Assembly (NCBI RefSeq): GCF_004212215.1
Contig: NZ_QVFV01000001.1
Span: 1,386,155 to 1,450,154, forward strand
Origin: Leptolyngbya iicbica LK
GTDB taxonomy: Bacteria; Cyanobacteriota; Cyanobacteriia; Phormidesmidales; Phormidesmidaceae
Direction: 5' to 3'
DNA length: 64,000 nucleotides
The notes under the pieces were generated by a model. That model did no database searches and had not been told where the DNA came from. It saw only the letters and a program-made list of their open reading frames with translations. This document shows positions 53,563 through 63,867 of this stretch, piece after piece (within the stretch, counting starts at the first letter, position 1; every line of letters starts with the position of its first letter). A program made the translations under genes and the position numbers.

Positions 53563-54759
53563 ATGGACACGCCCCTTTCTAAATCCTCCGTGCCGCAGCC
53601 CGTGCGCAACCCGCTCGACTGGCTGCAAGTCTCCGTCATGGACGGATATATCGTGCGCGAGATTCTCATGCCATTTTTATTTGGCGTGGGGGCGTTTTCC
53701 TCCATTGGAATTTCCGTCGGGGCGCTGTTCGAACTCATTCGTCGGGTGACTGAGTCGGGGCTCTCCCTCGGGTTAGCCATGCAGATTTTTGTCTTAAAGC
53801 TGCCCGAGTTCATCGTTTTAGCGTTTCCGATGTCGACGCTGTTGGCAACGATGATGGCCTACAGCCGTCTCTCTGCCGATAGTGAACTCATTGCCCTGCG
53901 CGGCTGTGGCGTCAGTGTGCGGCGCATGATTGCCCCAGCGATCATTTTCAGCATCGCTGTTACCGGCGTCACGTTTGCCTTTAATGAATTGATCACACCC
54001 GCTGCTAACTACCAAGCCGATATCACCCTCGATCGCGCCCTCAATTCCGAGCGTCCCCCTTTTCGCGAACGCAACATTTTATACCGCGAGTTTGAAGATA
54101 TCGACGGCGATGGTGACGGTGACGACGATGAACAGCGCATGAGGCGGCTATTTTACGCTGAGAGTTTCGACGGCGAGCGCATGTATGAGGTCACCGTGCT
54201 CGACTATTCCCAAACGGGATTGAGTCAGATTGTGAGTGCCGACTCCGCTATTTTTAATGTCGACGAAAAAACTTGGGACTTTTATGACGGCACCCTGTAT
54301 GCAGTGTCGCCCGATGGCTCGTTTGGCCAAACCATCACCTTTGACACCCAAGAAATTCAGTTGCCCAGTACGCCGTTCGACATCGCCAACCGGACTAAAG
54401 GGGATGAAGAGATGAACATCGCCGAGGCCTCACGGTATCTCGACGAAGTCATTATGAAAACCGGCGATGAGAAAGAAATCCGTACGTTCAAGATCCGGAT
54501 TCAGCAAAAGTATTCGCTGCCGTTTGTCTGTGTAGTGTTTGGCTTAGTCGGAGCCTCGCTAGGGGTGCGCCCACAGCGCACTGGCAAAGCTACGAGCTTT
54601 GGTATTAGCGTCATTATCATTTTCAGCTATTACCTGATTGCCTTCATTTCCAATGCCATGGGTGAGGTGGGCATCTTCTCACCGGTGATTTCTGCCTGGC
54701 TACCGATCTTCCTGTTTCTCGGAGTTGGCGTACTCCTGCTCCAGCAAACCTCTAATTAA
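53563..54759 (+). CDS. LptF/LptG-family permease
   Basis: This 398-residue YjgP/YjgQ-family protein has about six membrane helices, three before and three after a large periplasmic domain (about 140-290). The start IVREILMPFLFGVGAFSSIG and the end ISAWLPIFLFLGVGVLLL are typical. The periplasmic domain contains an acidic insert, DIDGDGDGDDDEQ, near 185-197, which could bind calcium. With LptB it forms the inner-membrane LPS extractor. Cyanobacteria often have one such permease; whether it is F- or G-type cannot be decided. Confidence 0.88.
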   Translation: MDTPLSKSSVPQPVRNPLDWLQVSVMDGYIVREILMPFLFGVGAFSSIGISVGALFELIRRVTESGLSLGLAMQIFVLKLPEFIVLAFPMSTLLATMMAYSRLSADSELIALRGCGVSVRRMIAPAIIFSIAVTGVTFAFNELITPAANYQADITLDRALNSERPPFRERNILYREFEDIDGDGDGDDDEQRMRRLFYAESFDGERMYEVTVLDYSQTGLSQIVSADSAIFNVDEKTWDFYDGTLYAVSPDGSFGQTITFDTQEIQLPSTPFDIANRTKGDEEMNIAEASRYLDEVIMKTGDEKEIRTFKIRIQQKYSLPFVCVVFGLVGASLGVRPQRTGKATSFGISVIIIFSYYLIAFISNAMGEVGIFSPVISAWLPIFLFLGVGVLLLQQTSN

Positions 54760-54766
54760 TTAGAAA

Positions 54767-54808
54767 CTACCAGCGCTGCCAAGCGGATATGGCTGACAGC
54801 ACTGGTAG
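54767..54808. other. Convergent hairpin after lptF
   Basis: CTACCAG-c-GCTG (54767-54778) pairs with CAGC-a-CTGGTAG (54797-54808), with one mismatch. It lies between convergent genes and may terminate both. A perfect palindrome, TCTAATTAATTAGA (54751-54764), at the lptF stop adds further symmetry. Confidence 0.45.
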
Positions 54809-54827
54809 CATTGCCCATGCGATCGGA

Positions 54828-55364
54828 CTAATTCATTGGGATGTAAGTCGGGGCGACGTTTTCGGGCCGATATCCCGCCGCGATACAGGTCGCGAGCGAG
54901 TCTTCGGTGGCATACCCCAGCTCATCCGCAATACCGGTGACGCAGGCAGCATAACGCTCGGGCAAGATGGTGCGATGGCAATGGTCGAGCACCGATTGGG
55001 AATCAACCACGGTCAAATCACCGTGAATTGTGGCGACACAAGAGGCCACCTCGTCGGGGCGGCGATCGCGGCTACAAGCTGACAGCGCTGCCGTCGGCGT
55101 CACATCCGCCGCCGCCAGTACCCCAGCAACACAGCCAGAAACTTCGGTGGGACGATAGGCATTGGCACAAGCGATCGCGGCTGCCTCAGCGCTCACCCCA
55201 GCATCCAGCAATTCACTGGCGCAAGCCCCATAATTTTGGTCAGTAGCTTGGGCCTGGGCAGCCGTCGCCAAAAGGGGCACCGTCCCCGCAGAAAATAAAG
55301 CGCCAGCGACAAACGGTATCACGGGCCACTGGAAAAGTTGCACAGTCCGAGAAGAATGAATCAT
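54828..55364 (-). CDS. Exported Cys-repeat protein
   Basis: This 178-residue protein has a signal peptide (about 1-39, ending TAAQAQA). The mature part has repeated motifs of the type C-A-x-x-L...A-x-A-C-A-x-A and R-R/Y-x-x-E-V/N-x-x-C, at C-A-S-E-L, V-S-G-C-V-A-G-V, V-A-S-C-V-A-T-I and Y-A-A-C-V-T-G-I. Cysteines are regularly spaced, about 15-22 residues apart, and could form a disulfide ladder in the periplasm. I do not recognise the family or function. It is convergent with lptF. Confidence 0.65.
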   Translation of the reverse strand: MIHSSRTVQLFQWPVIPFVAGALFSAGTVPLLATAAQAQATDQNYGACASELLDAGVSAEAAAIACANAYRPTEVSGCVAGVLAAADVTPTAALSACSRDRRPDEVASCVATIHGDLTVVDSQSVLDHCHRTILPERYAACVTGIADELGYATEDSLATCIAAGYRPENVAPTYIPMN

Positions 55365-55524
55365 GACAGAAGATTAACGGTTTTATCAGTTGATTAACGG
55401 TTGAATTAAGCCCTGTCAGCAAAAATTAAGGCTAATTTACGATATTTGAGGTCTTCTGTTTCCAAAACCTCCCCCTTATTCCACCACAAACCGACCGTTT
55501 TGGAATGAGGGCGGCGACACTAAT

Positions 55525-55539
55525 CTTCTACAGTAGAAG
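55525..55539. promoter_or_regulatory. Perfect dyad upstream of dxs
   Basis: CTTCTAC-A-GTAGAAG is a 15-base perfect inverted repeat located 43 bases before the dxs start codon. It fits the footprint of a dimeric regulator or a short RNA hairpin in the leader. No factor can be named. Confidence 0.4.
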
Positions 55540-55581
55540 TTAGCTAACACGTTACCTACGTAAACCTGAGGGTATCTCGCT

Positions 55582-57504
55582 ATGCATTTGAGTGACGTAA
55601 CTCATCCAAACCAACTCCACGGTTTGTCCGTTCATCAACTAGAACAGATCGCGCGGCAAATTCGAGAGAAGCACCTAGAAACTGTCGCCACCAGTGGTGG
55701 ACATTTAGGGCCGGGTTTGGGAGTCGTCGAACTAACGTTGGCACTGTATCAAACGCTCGATCTAGACCACGACAAAGTCGTTTGGGATGTGGGCCATCAG
55801 GCTTATCCGCATAAGCTCATCACCGGACGCTACAACGATTTCCATACTCTGCGGCAAAAAGATGGAGTCGCGGGCTATCTCAAACTTTCCGAAAGTCCGT
55901 TTGACCACTTTGGGGCGGGCCACGCTTCAACGAGTATCTCTGCCGCCCTCGGCATGGCTCTGGCGCGTGACTTACAAGGCGATGATTTTAAGGTGGCGGC
56001 CATTATCGGTGACGGCGCTCTGACCGGCGGCATGGCCTTAGAAGCCATCAACCACGCGGGGCACCTGCCCAATACGCGCTTGCTGGTAGTGCTGAACGAC
56101 AATGAAATGTCGATTTCGCCCAATGTGGGAGCAATTCCGCGCTACTTAAATAAGATGCGCCTCAGCCCACCCATGCAGTTCCTCACTGATAATTTGGAAG
56201 AGCAATTTAAGCATCTGCCATTTGTCGGCGATTCCCTCACGCCGGAACTGAGCCGGGTGAAAGAAGGCATGAAGCGGCTCGCTGTGCCCAAAGTCGGAGC
56301 CGTTTTTGAAGAGCTGGGCTTTACCTACATGGGGCCAGTGGATGGGCACAACCTGGCGGAACTCATCAATACCTTTAACGAAGCGCACAAAATCGAAGGA
56401 CCAGTGCTGGTGCATGTGGCCACAGTGAAAGGCAAAGGGTATGCGATCGCCGAAGAAGATCAAGTCGGCTATCACGCCCAAAATCCTTTCGATTTAGCCA
56501 CGGGCAAAGCGAAGCCTTCGAACAAACCGAAGCCGCCCAAATATGCCAAAGTCTTTGGCAATACTCTGACCAAAATCGCGGAAGACAACCCCAAAGTTGT
56601 CGGCATTACCGCCGCTATGGCGACCGGGACGGGCTTGGATATCCTCGCGAAAAAGCTGCCCAAACAGTACATCGACGTGGGCATTGCCGAACAGCACGCC
56701 GTCACCCTTGCAGCTGGTCTCGCGGCTGAAGGCATGCGCCCTGTCGCCGCCATTTACTCCACCTTTTTGCAGCGGGCGTTTGACCAGATTATTCATGATG
56801 TCTGTATTCAGAAACTACCCGTCTTTTTCTGCCTTGACCGGGCGGGCATTGTGGGCGCTGATGGCCCCACCCACCAGGGCATGTACGACATTGCCTATCT
56901 GCGCTCCATCCCTAATATGGTGCTGATGGCACCGAAGGATGAAGCCGAACTTCAGCGCATGATGGTGACGGGCATCAACTACACCGCTGGCCCGATCGCA
57001 GTGCGATATCCGCGCGGCAATGGCGTTGGCGCCCCGCTGATGGAAGAAGGCTGGGAACCCCTGCCGATTGGTAAAGCCGAACGGCTGCGGAGCGGTGATG
57101 ACGTGCTGATTTTGGGCTACGGCTCGATGGTGTATCCCGCCATGCAAACCGCCGAAATCCTGAGTGAGCATGGCATTCAGGCAACCGTCGTGAATGCTCG
57201 CTTTGCTAAGCCCATTGATGAAGAGCTGATTTTGCCGTTGGCGAAACAGATTGGTCGCGTCGTCACCATGGAAGAAGGCTGCACCATCGGTGGTTTTGGT
57301 AGCGGGGTTGCGGAAGCCCTGTTGGATGCGCAGGTACCGGCCCAAGTCGTGCGCCTGGGAGTGCCTGATGTGCTGGTGGACCATGCCACGCCGGATCAGT
57401 CCAAAGCCACCTTGGGGCTGACGCCGTCACAAATGGCTAGCACCATTCTTGAAAAGTTCCAAATGGCGGAGCTATCAACCAACACGTTGCAGAAAGCTCA
57501 GTAA
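55582..57504 (+). CDS. dxs: 1-Deoxy-D-xylulose-5-phosphate synthase
   Basis: This 640-residue thiamine-diphosphate enzyme catalyses the first step of the MEP isoprenoid pathway. Signatures are [16 protein letters not shown], the TPP/Mg loop [13 protein letters not shown]...NDNEMS, the glutamate motif near [10 protein letters not shown], and the C-terminal transketolase domain ([23 protein letters not shown]). Length and motifs are normal. It is monocistronic, with its own terminator. Carotenoid, chlorophyll-phytol and quinone synthesis depend on it. Confidence 0.96.
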   Translation: MHLSDVTHPNQLHGLSVHQLEQIARQIREKHLETVATSGGHLGPGLGVVELTLALYQTLDLDHDKVVWDVGHQAYPHKLITGRYNDFHTLRQKDGVAGYLKLSESPFDHFGAGHASTSISAALGMALARDLQGDDFKVAAIIGDGALTGGMALEAINHAGHLPNTRLLVVLNDNEMSISPNVGAIPRYLNKMRLSPPMQFLTDNLEEQFKHLPFVGDSLTPELSRVKEGMKRLAVPKVGAVFEELGFTYMGPVDGHNLAELINTFNEAHKIEGPVLVHVATVKGKGYAIAEEDQVGYHAQNPFDLATGKAKPSNKPKPPKYAKVFGNTLTKIAEDNPKVVGITAAMATGTGLDILAKKLPKQYIDVGIAEQHAVTLAAGLAAEGMRPVAAIYSTFLQRAFDQIIHDVCIQKLPVFFCLDRAGIVGADGPTHQGMYDIAYLRSIPNMVLMAPKDEAELQRMMVTGINYTAGPIAVRYPRGNGVGAPLMEEGWEPLPIGKAERLRSGDDVLILGYGSMVYPAMQTAEILSEHGIQATVVNARFAKPIDEELILPLAKQIGRVVTMEEGCTIGGFGSGVAEALLDAQVPAQVVRLGVPDVLVDHATPDQSKATLGLTPSQMASTILEKFQMAELSTNTLQKAQ

Positions 57505-57552
57505 TGGGCGATCGCTAACCGCCCAACGCAAAACTACATCAATATTGAATCG

Positions 57553-57582
57553 GGGAGCGAAATGTTCGCTCCCTTATTTTTT
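57553..57582 (+). terminator. Terminator of dxs
   Basis: GGGAGCGAA (57553-57561) pairs with TTCGCTCCC (57565-57573) and is followed by TTATTTTTT. Confidence 0.9.
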
Positions 57583-57662
57583 GGCGCTGATGAGCGTCGC
57601 TCATGCCCCAAGTATCCCATTGCCCCAGCCAAGAGTCGGCTCCCAATAAAGGGGAACGCAGT

Positions 57663-58934
57663 CTAAGCCTGAGTAACGGGCAACGTCACTATAAACTCGG
57701 TGCCGGTGGCAACAGAGCTATGGAAGGTCAGAGTGCCATGGTGAACGTCCGTCACAATGCGGTAGCTCGTCGTTAGCCCCAGTCCTTTCGCTCCCACTGG
57801 CTTAGTACTAAAAAACGGCTCGTACACCCGAGTTTGAATTTCGTCAGGAATCCCGCCGCCAGTGTCAGCGATCGCAATTTGGACTTGGCTAGGATTGAGC
57901 TGCTGCGTACGGAGGGTGATAGAAGGAACGACACGCTCATCCTCCTCGGACAAAGGAGACGCCCATAAAACATCGATGCTGTCGATCGCATTTTCCAACA
58001 AATCTAAAAACACTTGCCCGATCAGTTTGGCCTCGCAAGCGACTGGAGACAGCGATTGATATTGACAATCCACCTTAATTTCTGGACGTTGATTGGTTTG
58101 CCGAAAACGCGGTTTTAGCAAGATTAATAGACTATCTAAGGTTTGCTGCAAGTCAATCTCTTTGACACCCGCTTCACCATGATGCGAGAAAGTTTTCAGT
58201 GCCTGCACAATCTTTTCAATGCGCTCTGCTCCCACCTGCATCGAATCCATCAAACTAGGAAAATCATCGAGCGTAAACTCAATCTCTTCGGCCACCTGAT
58301 CAGAAATGGTCGTGGGCGCAACGGTGCGATATTGCTGAATCGCCTGCTTTAACGTCTGAAAATAATCCTGCGCATGAGATAGGTTGCCGATAATAAAGCT
58401 GACCGGGTTATTAATCTCATGAGCAACCCCGGCGATCAAATTTTCTAACGCCGCCATCTTTTCTTGCTGGATGATCTCGGCTTGATTCTCTTTCCAATAT
58501 TGCAGCGCAGTCTCTAACACTTGGTTCTGATTAGCCAGCTGCTGATTCAGTTTGGCAATGGATAGCTGTGTGCGAATACGGCTGACAATTTCGGCCTGTG
58601 CAAAGGGTTTCGAAACGTAATCTACCGCCCCCAAGTCAAACGACTTAACCTTATCAGTCACATCATCCAGCGCACTCAAAAAGATGACGGGAATATTGCG
58701 GCTTGCTTCACAGTCTTTTAAGCGCCGACAGACTTCATAGCCATCCATTTCTGGCATGTTAATGTCGAGCAGAATCAAATCGGGCGGGTTAGCGGCGACC
58801 GACATTAAAGCCAGATTGCCGCTGACCGCTTGTCGCACGGCAAAACCTTCATCCTTTAGGATTTCAGACAACAAGCGAATGTTATCTGGCACGTCATCCA
58901 CAATTAAAATACTGTCTGCCGCGTTTCCTGACAT
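57663..58934 (-). CDS. REC-histidine kinase
   Basis: This 423-residue protein has an N-terminal receiver (phosphoacceptor Asp57, ILLDINMP), a coiled coil at about 125-165, a histidine-kinase domain with phospho-His172 (AGVAHEINNP), and an ATPase domain (DLLENAIDSI, ADTGGGIPDE, PFFSTKPVGAKGLGL). There is no membrane segment, so the kinase is cytoplasmic and controlled by phosphorylation of its own receiver, probably by an upstream kinase. It is the last gene of the signalling operon, 16 bases after the GGDEF-EAL gene. It could relay the signal to a further regulator not seen here. Confidence 0.92.
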   Translation of the reverse strand: MSGNAADSILIVDDVPDNIRLLSEILKDEGFAVRQAVSGNLALMSVAANPPDLILLDINMPEMDGYEVCRRLKDCEASRNIPVIFLSALDDVTDKVKSFDLGAVDYVSKPFAQAEIVSRIRTQLSIAKLNQQLANQNQVLETALQYWKENQAEIIQQEKMAALENLIAGVAHEINNPVSFIIGNLSHAQDYFQTLKQAIQQYRTVAPTTISDQVAEEIEFTLDDFPSLMDSMQVGAERIEKIVQALKTFSHHGEAGVKEIDLQQTLDSLLILLKPRFRQTNQRPEIKVDCQYQSLSPVACEAKLIGQVFLDLLENAIDSIDVLWASPLSEEDERVVPSITLRTQQLNPSQVQIAIADTGGGIPDEIQTRVYEPFFSTKPVGAKGLGLTTSYRIVTDVHHGTLTFHSSVATGTEFIVTLPVTQA

Positions 58935-58950
58935 CCTAATGAGTCAAACC

Positions 58951-60729
58951 TCAAAATCTTGCAATCTGTTGAATCACTTGCTCGGCAGATGCGGGTTTAC
59001 CAAACCAAAACCCTTGCCCTGAGTCGCAGCTTAAACTTTTCAGGAGTTGTAGCTGATCGGTCGTTTCAATGCCTTCTGACACAGTGGTCATATTCAAGCT
59101 GTTAGCCATACTGAGGATGGCGGCAATAATCTGGAAGTCACGATCTTTTTGCGAGAGTCGACTGATGAAAGAGCGATCGATCTTCAGCGTTTTGACGGGC
59201 AATTTATGCAGATAGCTGAAGGATGAATATCCGGTGCCAAAGTCATCAATGCAGAGGTGAAAACCCTGATCTGCCAAAGCTCGAATAACATCGGTTGCCA
59301 GAACATTATCTAATAAAGCAGTCTCGGTAATTTCGAGCCTTAGATGCTTGGGTAACAAGCCATAGCGATTCAAGAGTTGTGCTAACTCTTGGGGCAGAGT
59401 AGACTGCGTAATCTGCGAGACCGATAGGTTAAAAGCAAGGTAAAAATCTTCACCGACTTGGCCCTGCTGACGCCATTCGCACAGTTGTTGGCAGGCGGCT
59501 TCGAGCAGTTGTTTGCCAATTGGTAGCAGCAGACTGGTTTCCTCAGCCACAGACATAAATGTGTGGGGTAGGAGTAAGCCGCGCTCAGGGTGCTGCCAGC
59601 GCATGAGCACTTCGAAACCAATGGGCTGATCAGTGGCGAGGTCAACGATGGGTTGATAGTGGGGCTGAAACTCTTGGGCCGTGATGGCGCGGTTAAGGTC
59701 GGCTTCAATTTGCAACAGCTCGATGCTGGCCTGCTGCATGATGGGATTAAAAATGCTGTAACAGCCTTTGCCGTTGGCTTTAGCGTTATACATGGCGATA
59801 TCGGCATCGCGCAAAATGTGCTCGGGCTGCTGATGTTGCACAGGATTACTCAAGACAATGCCCACACTGAGGCTAATAAACGCTTCGCCGTGGGGTAGCT
59901 GGAAACCAGGGCGAATTACATTGATCAGTTTTTCGGCACAAGCGATCGCCGCCGCTTGGGACTCGACTTGTGACAGCAACACCACAAACTCATCGCCACT
60001 AAAGCGGGCCAAGACATCTTCTGGGCTCAACTCACGACTCAACCGCTCAGCGACTTGAATCAGCACTTGATCACCCACAAAATGGCCATACGAGTCGTTG
60101 ATGAGCTTGAAGCGATCGCAATCACAAAACAACACCGCAAACTGGTAGTCAGGATCCCCTTGGACGGCTTCTAACAGTCGCGTGATCGATTCCATCAGGA
60201 GCGATCGGTTCGCTAAACCGGTGAGTTGATCGTGATAAGCCGCCTGGGTCAATTGGGCATTCGCAAGTTGCAGCGCTTTAGTGCGATCTTTGATCACTTG
60301 CTCTAGGGTCAATAGGGTTTGTCGGGCAAGCACCTGATTGCGCACTCGCACCAAGACCTCGGCCATTTGAAAGGGCTTCGTAATGTAGTCAACGCCGCCC
60401 ACCTCAAAAGCTTTGACTTTATCGAACGCATCGCTGAGAGCACTGAGAAAAATGATCGGCACATCCGCGGTCACCTCATCGGCTTTCAGCTGTTTGCACA
60501 GGGTGTAGCCGTCCACTTCGGGCATACAGATATCAAGCAGGACAACGTCTGGCAACATGGCCTGAATTGCAGTTTTGGCCATTGCCGCATTGACGGCTTT
60601 GCGAACACTGTAGCCATTGGTTTCTAAAATTTCAGAAAGCAGGGCGATATTTTCGACAGTGTCATCAACGATCAAGATATCGGCCTGTAACGGGGCAGCC
60701 AGAGTCTTCTGCAGGGTAGTAGTCATCAA
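58951..60729 (-). CDS. REC-GGDEF-EAL cyclic-di-GMP enzyme
   Basis: This 592-residue protein has a receiver (Asp66, VVLLDICMP), a diguanylate cyclase domain with SGDEF near 242 and a phosphodiesterase domain from about 355 to 590. The GGDEF motif is SGDEF, a common active variant. The EAL motif is EVL, and the other PDE residues look present (NLS, LEITET, IDDFGTG, LKIDRSFI, SEGIET). The protein could make, break or both regulate c-di-GMP, depending on receiver phosphorylation. It is encoded 39 bases after the hybrid kinase and 16 bases before the REC-kinase. Confidence 0.93.
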   Translation of the reverse strand: MMTTTLQKTLAAPLQADILIVDDTVENIALLSEILETNGYSVRKAVNAAMAKTAIQAMLPDVVLLDICMPEVDGYTLCKQLKADEVTADVPIIFLSALSDAFDKVKAFEVGGVDYITKPFQMAEVLVRVRNQVLARQTLLTLEQVIKDRTKALQLANAQLTQAAYHDQLTGLANRSLLMESITRLLEAVQGDPDYQFAVLFCDCDRFKLINDSYGHFVGDQVLIQVAERLSRELSPEDVLARFSGDEFVVLLSQVESQAAAIACAEKLINVIRPGFQLPHGEAFISLSVGIVLSNPVQHQQPEHILRDADIAMYNAKANGKGCYSIFNPIMQQASIELLQIEADLNRAITAQEFQPHYQPIVDLATDQPIGFEVLMRWQHPERGLLLPHTFMSVAEETSLLLPIGKQLLEAACQQLCEWRQQGQVGEDFYLAFNLSVSQITQSTLPQELAQLLNRYGLLPKHLRLEITETALLDNVLATDVIRALADQGFHLCIDDFGTGYSSFSYLHKLPVKTLKIDRSFISRLSQKDRDFQIIAAILSMANSLNMTTVSEGIETTDQLQLLKSLSCDSGQGFWFGKPASAEQVIQQIARF

Positions 60730-60768
60730 CTTTGCTCGAGGCGAAAATTTAGAATCAGAGGAACGTCG

Positions 60769-63700
60769 CTATTTCACTTTCTCTTCAGATTCTTCTAGCA
60801 AGCCTAGAACTTGGTCGAATCTGAACACATCTGTAAGTTGGTAGAGTTTGTCAGCTAGCATCGAATAATCTGAATGAATTTGTTCGATCAGGGTGCGGAT
60901 TGCCGTATCGCTACAGCGGGTAGCCGCCTGCCGTAATTGCTCACGCCACTCTGGTGACATCGCAGCGAGGCTCTTGATGAGCGCATCGGTGTTAGTCGCC
61001 GCCGCTTCAGCAGGGGCAGAGATGGGGGCGTCAGTGACATAGCGATATTGCAAATTCAGATGCGTTTTCATCAAATTAAATAAATCCTTGGCCTGAAAGG
61101 GTTTGCGCAAAATCGCGTCGCAACCGGCAGCGATAATATCGGCATGGCTCTCTTCAAAGGCGGTGGCAGTGAGGGCCAAAATCACGGTAGGAGGGAGTTG
61201 ACGATCGCGCTCTAACTGACGAATGCGGCGGGTGGCGGCGTAACCATCCATCACGGGCATACGCATATCCATCCAGATCAGGTGGGGCTGCCAGTCTTGC
61301 CACAGGGCGATCGCTTCTTCCCCGTTGACGGCCTCACGAATCTCAAAATTGAGGGGGGTGAGCACATCCAGCAGCAGCACCCGGTTAATCGCGTTGTCTT
61401 CAACTACGAGGCAACGCAACCGGGGTTGTCCAGGGGCTAACCCCGTCACGTCATGATGGGCGATCGGTTCCTCTTCTAGGGCCGGGGTCATGGTTGGCGC
61501 GACCTGAATCGTGAACGAGAAGCGAGTGCCCTGACCTAACTCACTGGTGACCTGGAGTTCCCCCCCCATTTCTTGCACATATTGTTGACAGAGGGCGACG
61601 CCGAGCCCAGTGCCCTGGCCTGATTGCAGCCCCGATTGGGTTTGCTGAAACGGGGCAAACAAAGCGTCGATTTCTTCGGCAGAGATGCCCATGCCGGTGT
61701 CTTCGACGGTGAATTGTAAGACGATCGCTGCCGCCGGCTGCTCACGGGGGCGATCGTCCGCCACGACCGCCGCCTTGAGGCGCACATAGCCCGACTGTGT
61801 AAACTTGATGCCGTTGCTCAACAGATTGAGCAAAATTTGCCGCAATTTACCTTGGTCGGTCAGCACATACTGCGGTAAGTCGGGCGCAAGGATGAGCTCC
61901 AACTGCAAGCCTTTTTTTTCTGCCTTGACTCGGAGCATGTCTTGCAGCGTGTGGAGCAACCGCAACAAGTTAAATTCTTCAGGATTGAGTTGGAACTTGC
62001 CCGCCTCAATTTTGGACATTTCCAGCACGTTATTGATCAGGCCAAGCAGGTGTTCACCACTGTTGTTAATAATCTCGACGTAGTTTTGTTGACGGCTGGG
62101 CAAAGTGGAGTTGCGCTGGAGCAATTGTGAAAAACCGAGAATCGCATTCAGCGGGGTGCGCAATTCGTGACTCATATTGGCCAAAAATTCACTCTTCGCC
62201 TGATTGGCTCGCTCCGATTCTTCTTTGGCGATCCGTAACGCTTGCGCTTGTTGGTGCGTGCGGGCAAATAAATCGGCCTGTTTAATAGCGATGCCGAGCT
62301 GGGTGCCAATCCGCGCCAACATTTCACATTCGCCCATTTGCCATTGGCGCGGGCCATCGTTTTGATAGCAAGCCAACAATCCCCACAATTGGTCATTTAA
62401 GAAAATGGGCACGATGACATATGCGCGGGCCTGAATCGCTTTGAGCAGATTGAGATAGCAATTGTTAAAGCCCTGTGCATACACATCTTCAACGGCAATG
62501 TAGTCGATGCCCTGGGCATAAATGCCGCCCTGGTTTTCTTGCAGATAGGTATCGCGGATGATCGTGGCATCGACCGCGAGGCGACCAGGAACGCATTGAT
62601 CTTGCTGAAGCAGTTGCTCTTGCCAGGGACCCACACCCGTTTTTTGGAGGAGGGCTTGCCAGGGGACATCGACTGCCTCGGCGATGACTTCCCCACTCCA
62701 ATCTGGTTGAAAGCGATACACGATCGCGCGATCGCACCCAATGGCTTGGCGCACCTCTTTGACCGTACTGCGAAAAATCACGTCGAGTTTCATGCTGCGG
62801 CGCATTCGTTGCAGCACTAGCGAAGTCGCTCGTTCTTGCTGAGCCACTTGGGCCAGTTGTAAGTTGCGCTGGCTCAGTTCCTCTGTCCGCTGAGCCACCT
62901 GCTGTTCCATACCGGCATAGGTAGCGCGCAATTCGGCTTCGGCCTGTTGGCGTTGCAGTTCGGCGGTGGCTCGCGCGGCAAAAATGCTCATGATGGCTGC
63001 AGCCTCATCCGGGCGCTGCAAAGGGCGATCGTGCACCACACAGAGCGTTCCGATCGCCTGGCCAGTATCGGTCAGTAACGGCACTCCCAGATAGGATTCC
63101 GCCTTGGCCTCAGCAAGTAAGCGCGAGTCGGGAAACTCAGTCTGAACCGCCGCTGGTAAGTAATACTGCTGCCCCGTCGTAATCACCCGGCTACAAGCCG
63201 TACCGGGCAGCGCCACCTGAAAATTTTCACAGACTTTGCCCTCGCCCCACACGGCCAGCGCCTGAACCGTGTCAGTGTCTGCCTGATATTCCGACACAAA
63301 GGCATAGTTCACTTTGAGGGCCTGCGCCATGTTTTTGACTAACGCCGCGAAGAATGCCTCTCCAGTGGCCGACGCCGTGCCCTCGACCAGGCGCTGCAAC
63401 GTTTCTTGAGATTGTTGGCGGACAGTCATTTCAGCTTGTAATTGTTGATTGAGATCTTCTAGATCTTGGGGCGATCGCAGCGCCAAAAATTGCGGCATCC
63501 ACTCCACCAGCTTGAGCGCCGTGACGACGGAAATGAACGCGGTCAACGCTCGCTCTGTCCCAGCGACCCAGTAGTTGGGAAACCACAGCACCCAAATATC
63601 CAACAGGTGCCCCACCCCGCAAAACGCAATAAAGGCCCCAAACAATAGGAACACCTGCGTAAACGGCGTATCGTGGCGGCGGCGGACGAAGTAAACCAGC

Positions 63701-63867
63701 ATGATGGGGATCGAAAAATAGGCCAGCGCAATCAATACATCGCTCACCACATGCAACGTCACCAGAGGCGTTTGCCACAGATAGCAATGTCCATGGGGAA
63801 TATAGGAATTCTGCAATTGCCCCAGCCAAGCGATAGTGCTCACCGCGCTCGCAGCCGCCCCAGCCAT
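60769..63867 (-). CDS. Hybrid histidine kinase with ethylene-binding domain and two GAF domains
   Basis: This 1032-residue protein has an N-terminal membrane domain (about 20-125) with the ethylene-receptor signature. [15 protein letters not shown] has Asp43, and [15 protein letters not shown] has Cys83 and His87. The Asp-to-Cys distance of 40 and the Cys-to-His distance of 4 match plant ETR1 (Asp25, Cys65, His69). GAF1 (about 167-305) follows, then GAF2 (about 361-530) with the phytochrome-like [11 protein letters not shown] and Cys470, a HisKA (His567, [11 protein letters not shown]), an ATPase domain and a receiver (Asp867, IWMDMRMP). The layout resembles Synechocystis SynEtr1/UirS. It heads the operon. 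Confidence 0.92.
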   Translation of the reverse strand: MAGAAASAVSTIAWLGQLQNSYIPHGHCYLWQTPLVTLHVVSDVLIALAYFSIPIMLVYFVRRRHDTPFTQVFLLFGAFIAFCGVGHLLDIWVLWFPNYWVAGTERALTAFISVVTALKLVEWMPQFLALRSPQDLEDLNQQLQAEMTVRQQSQETLQRLVEGTASATGEAFFAALVKNMAQALKVNYAFVSEYQADTDTVQALAVWGEGKVCENFQVALPGTACSRVITTGQQYYLPAAVQTEFPDSRLLAEAKAESYLGVPLLTDTGQAIGTLCVVHDRPLQRPDEAAAIMSIFAARATAELQRQQAEAELRATYAGMEQQVAQRTEELSQRNLQLAQVAQQERATSLVLQRMRRSMKLDVIFRSTVKEVRQAIGCDRAIVYRFQPDWSGEVIAEAVDVPWQALLQKTGVGPWQEQLLQQDQCVPGRLAVDATIIRDTYLQENQGGIYAQGIDYIAVEDVYAQGFNNCYLNLLKAIQARAYVIVPIFLNDQLWGLLACYQNDGPRQWQMGECEMLARIGTQLGIAIKQADLFARTHQQAQALRIAKEESERANQAKSEFLANMSHELRTPLNAILGFSQLLQRNSTLPSRQQNYVEIINNSGEHLLGLINNVLEMSKIEAGKFQLNPEEFNLLRLLHTLQDMLRVKAEKKGLQLELILAPDLPQYVLTDQGKLRQILLNLLSNGIKFTQSGYVRLKAAVVADDRPREQPAAAIVLQFTVEDTGMGISAEEIDALFAPFQQTQSGLQSGQGTGLGVALCQQYVQEMGGELQVTSELGQGTRFSFTIQVAPTMTPALEEEPIAHHDVTGLAPGQPRLRCLVVEDNAINRVLLLDVLTPLNFEIREAVNGEEAIALWQDWQPHLIWMDMRMPVMDGYAATRRIRQLERDRQLPPTVILALTATAFEESHADIIAAGCDAILRKPFQAKDLFNLMKTHLNLQYRYVTDAPISAPAEAAATNTDALIKSLAAMSPEWREQLRQAATRCSDTAIRTLIEQIHSDYSMLADKLYQLTDVFRFDQVLGLLEESEEKVK

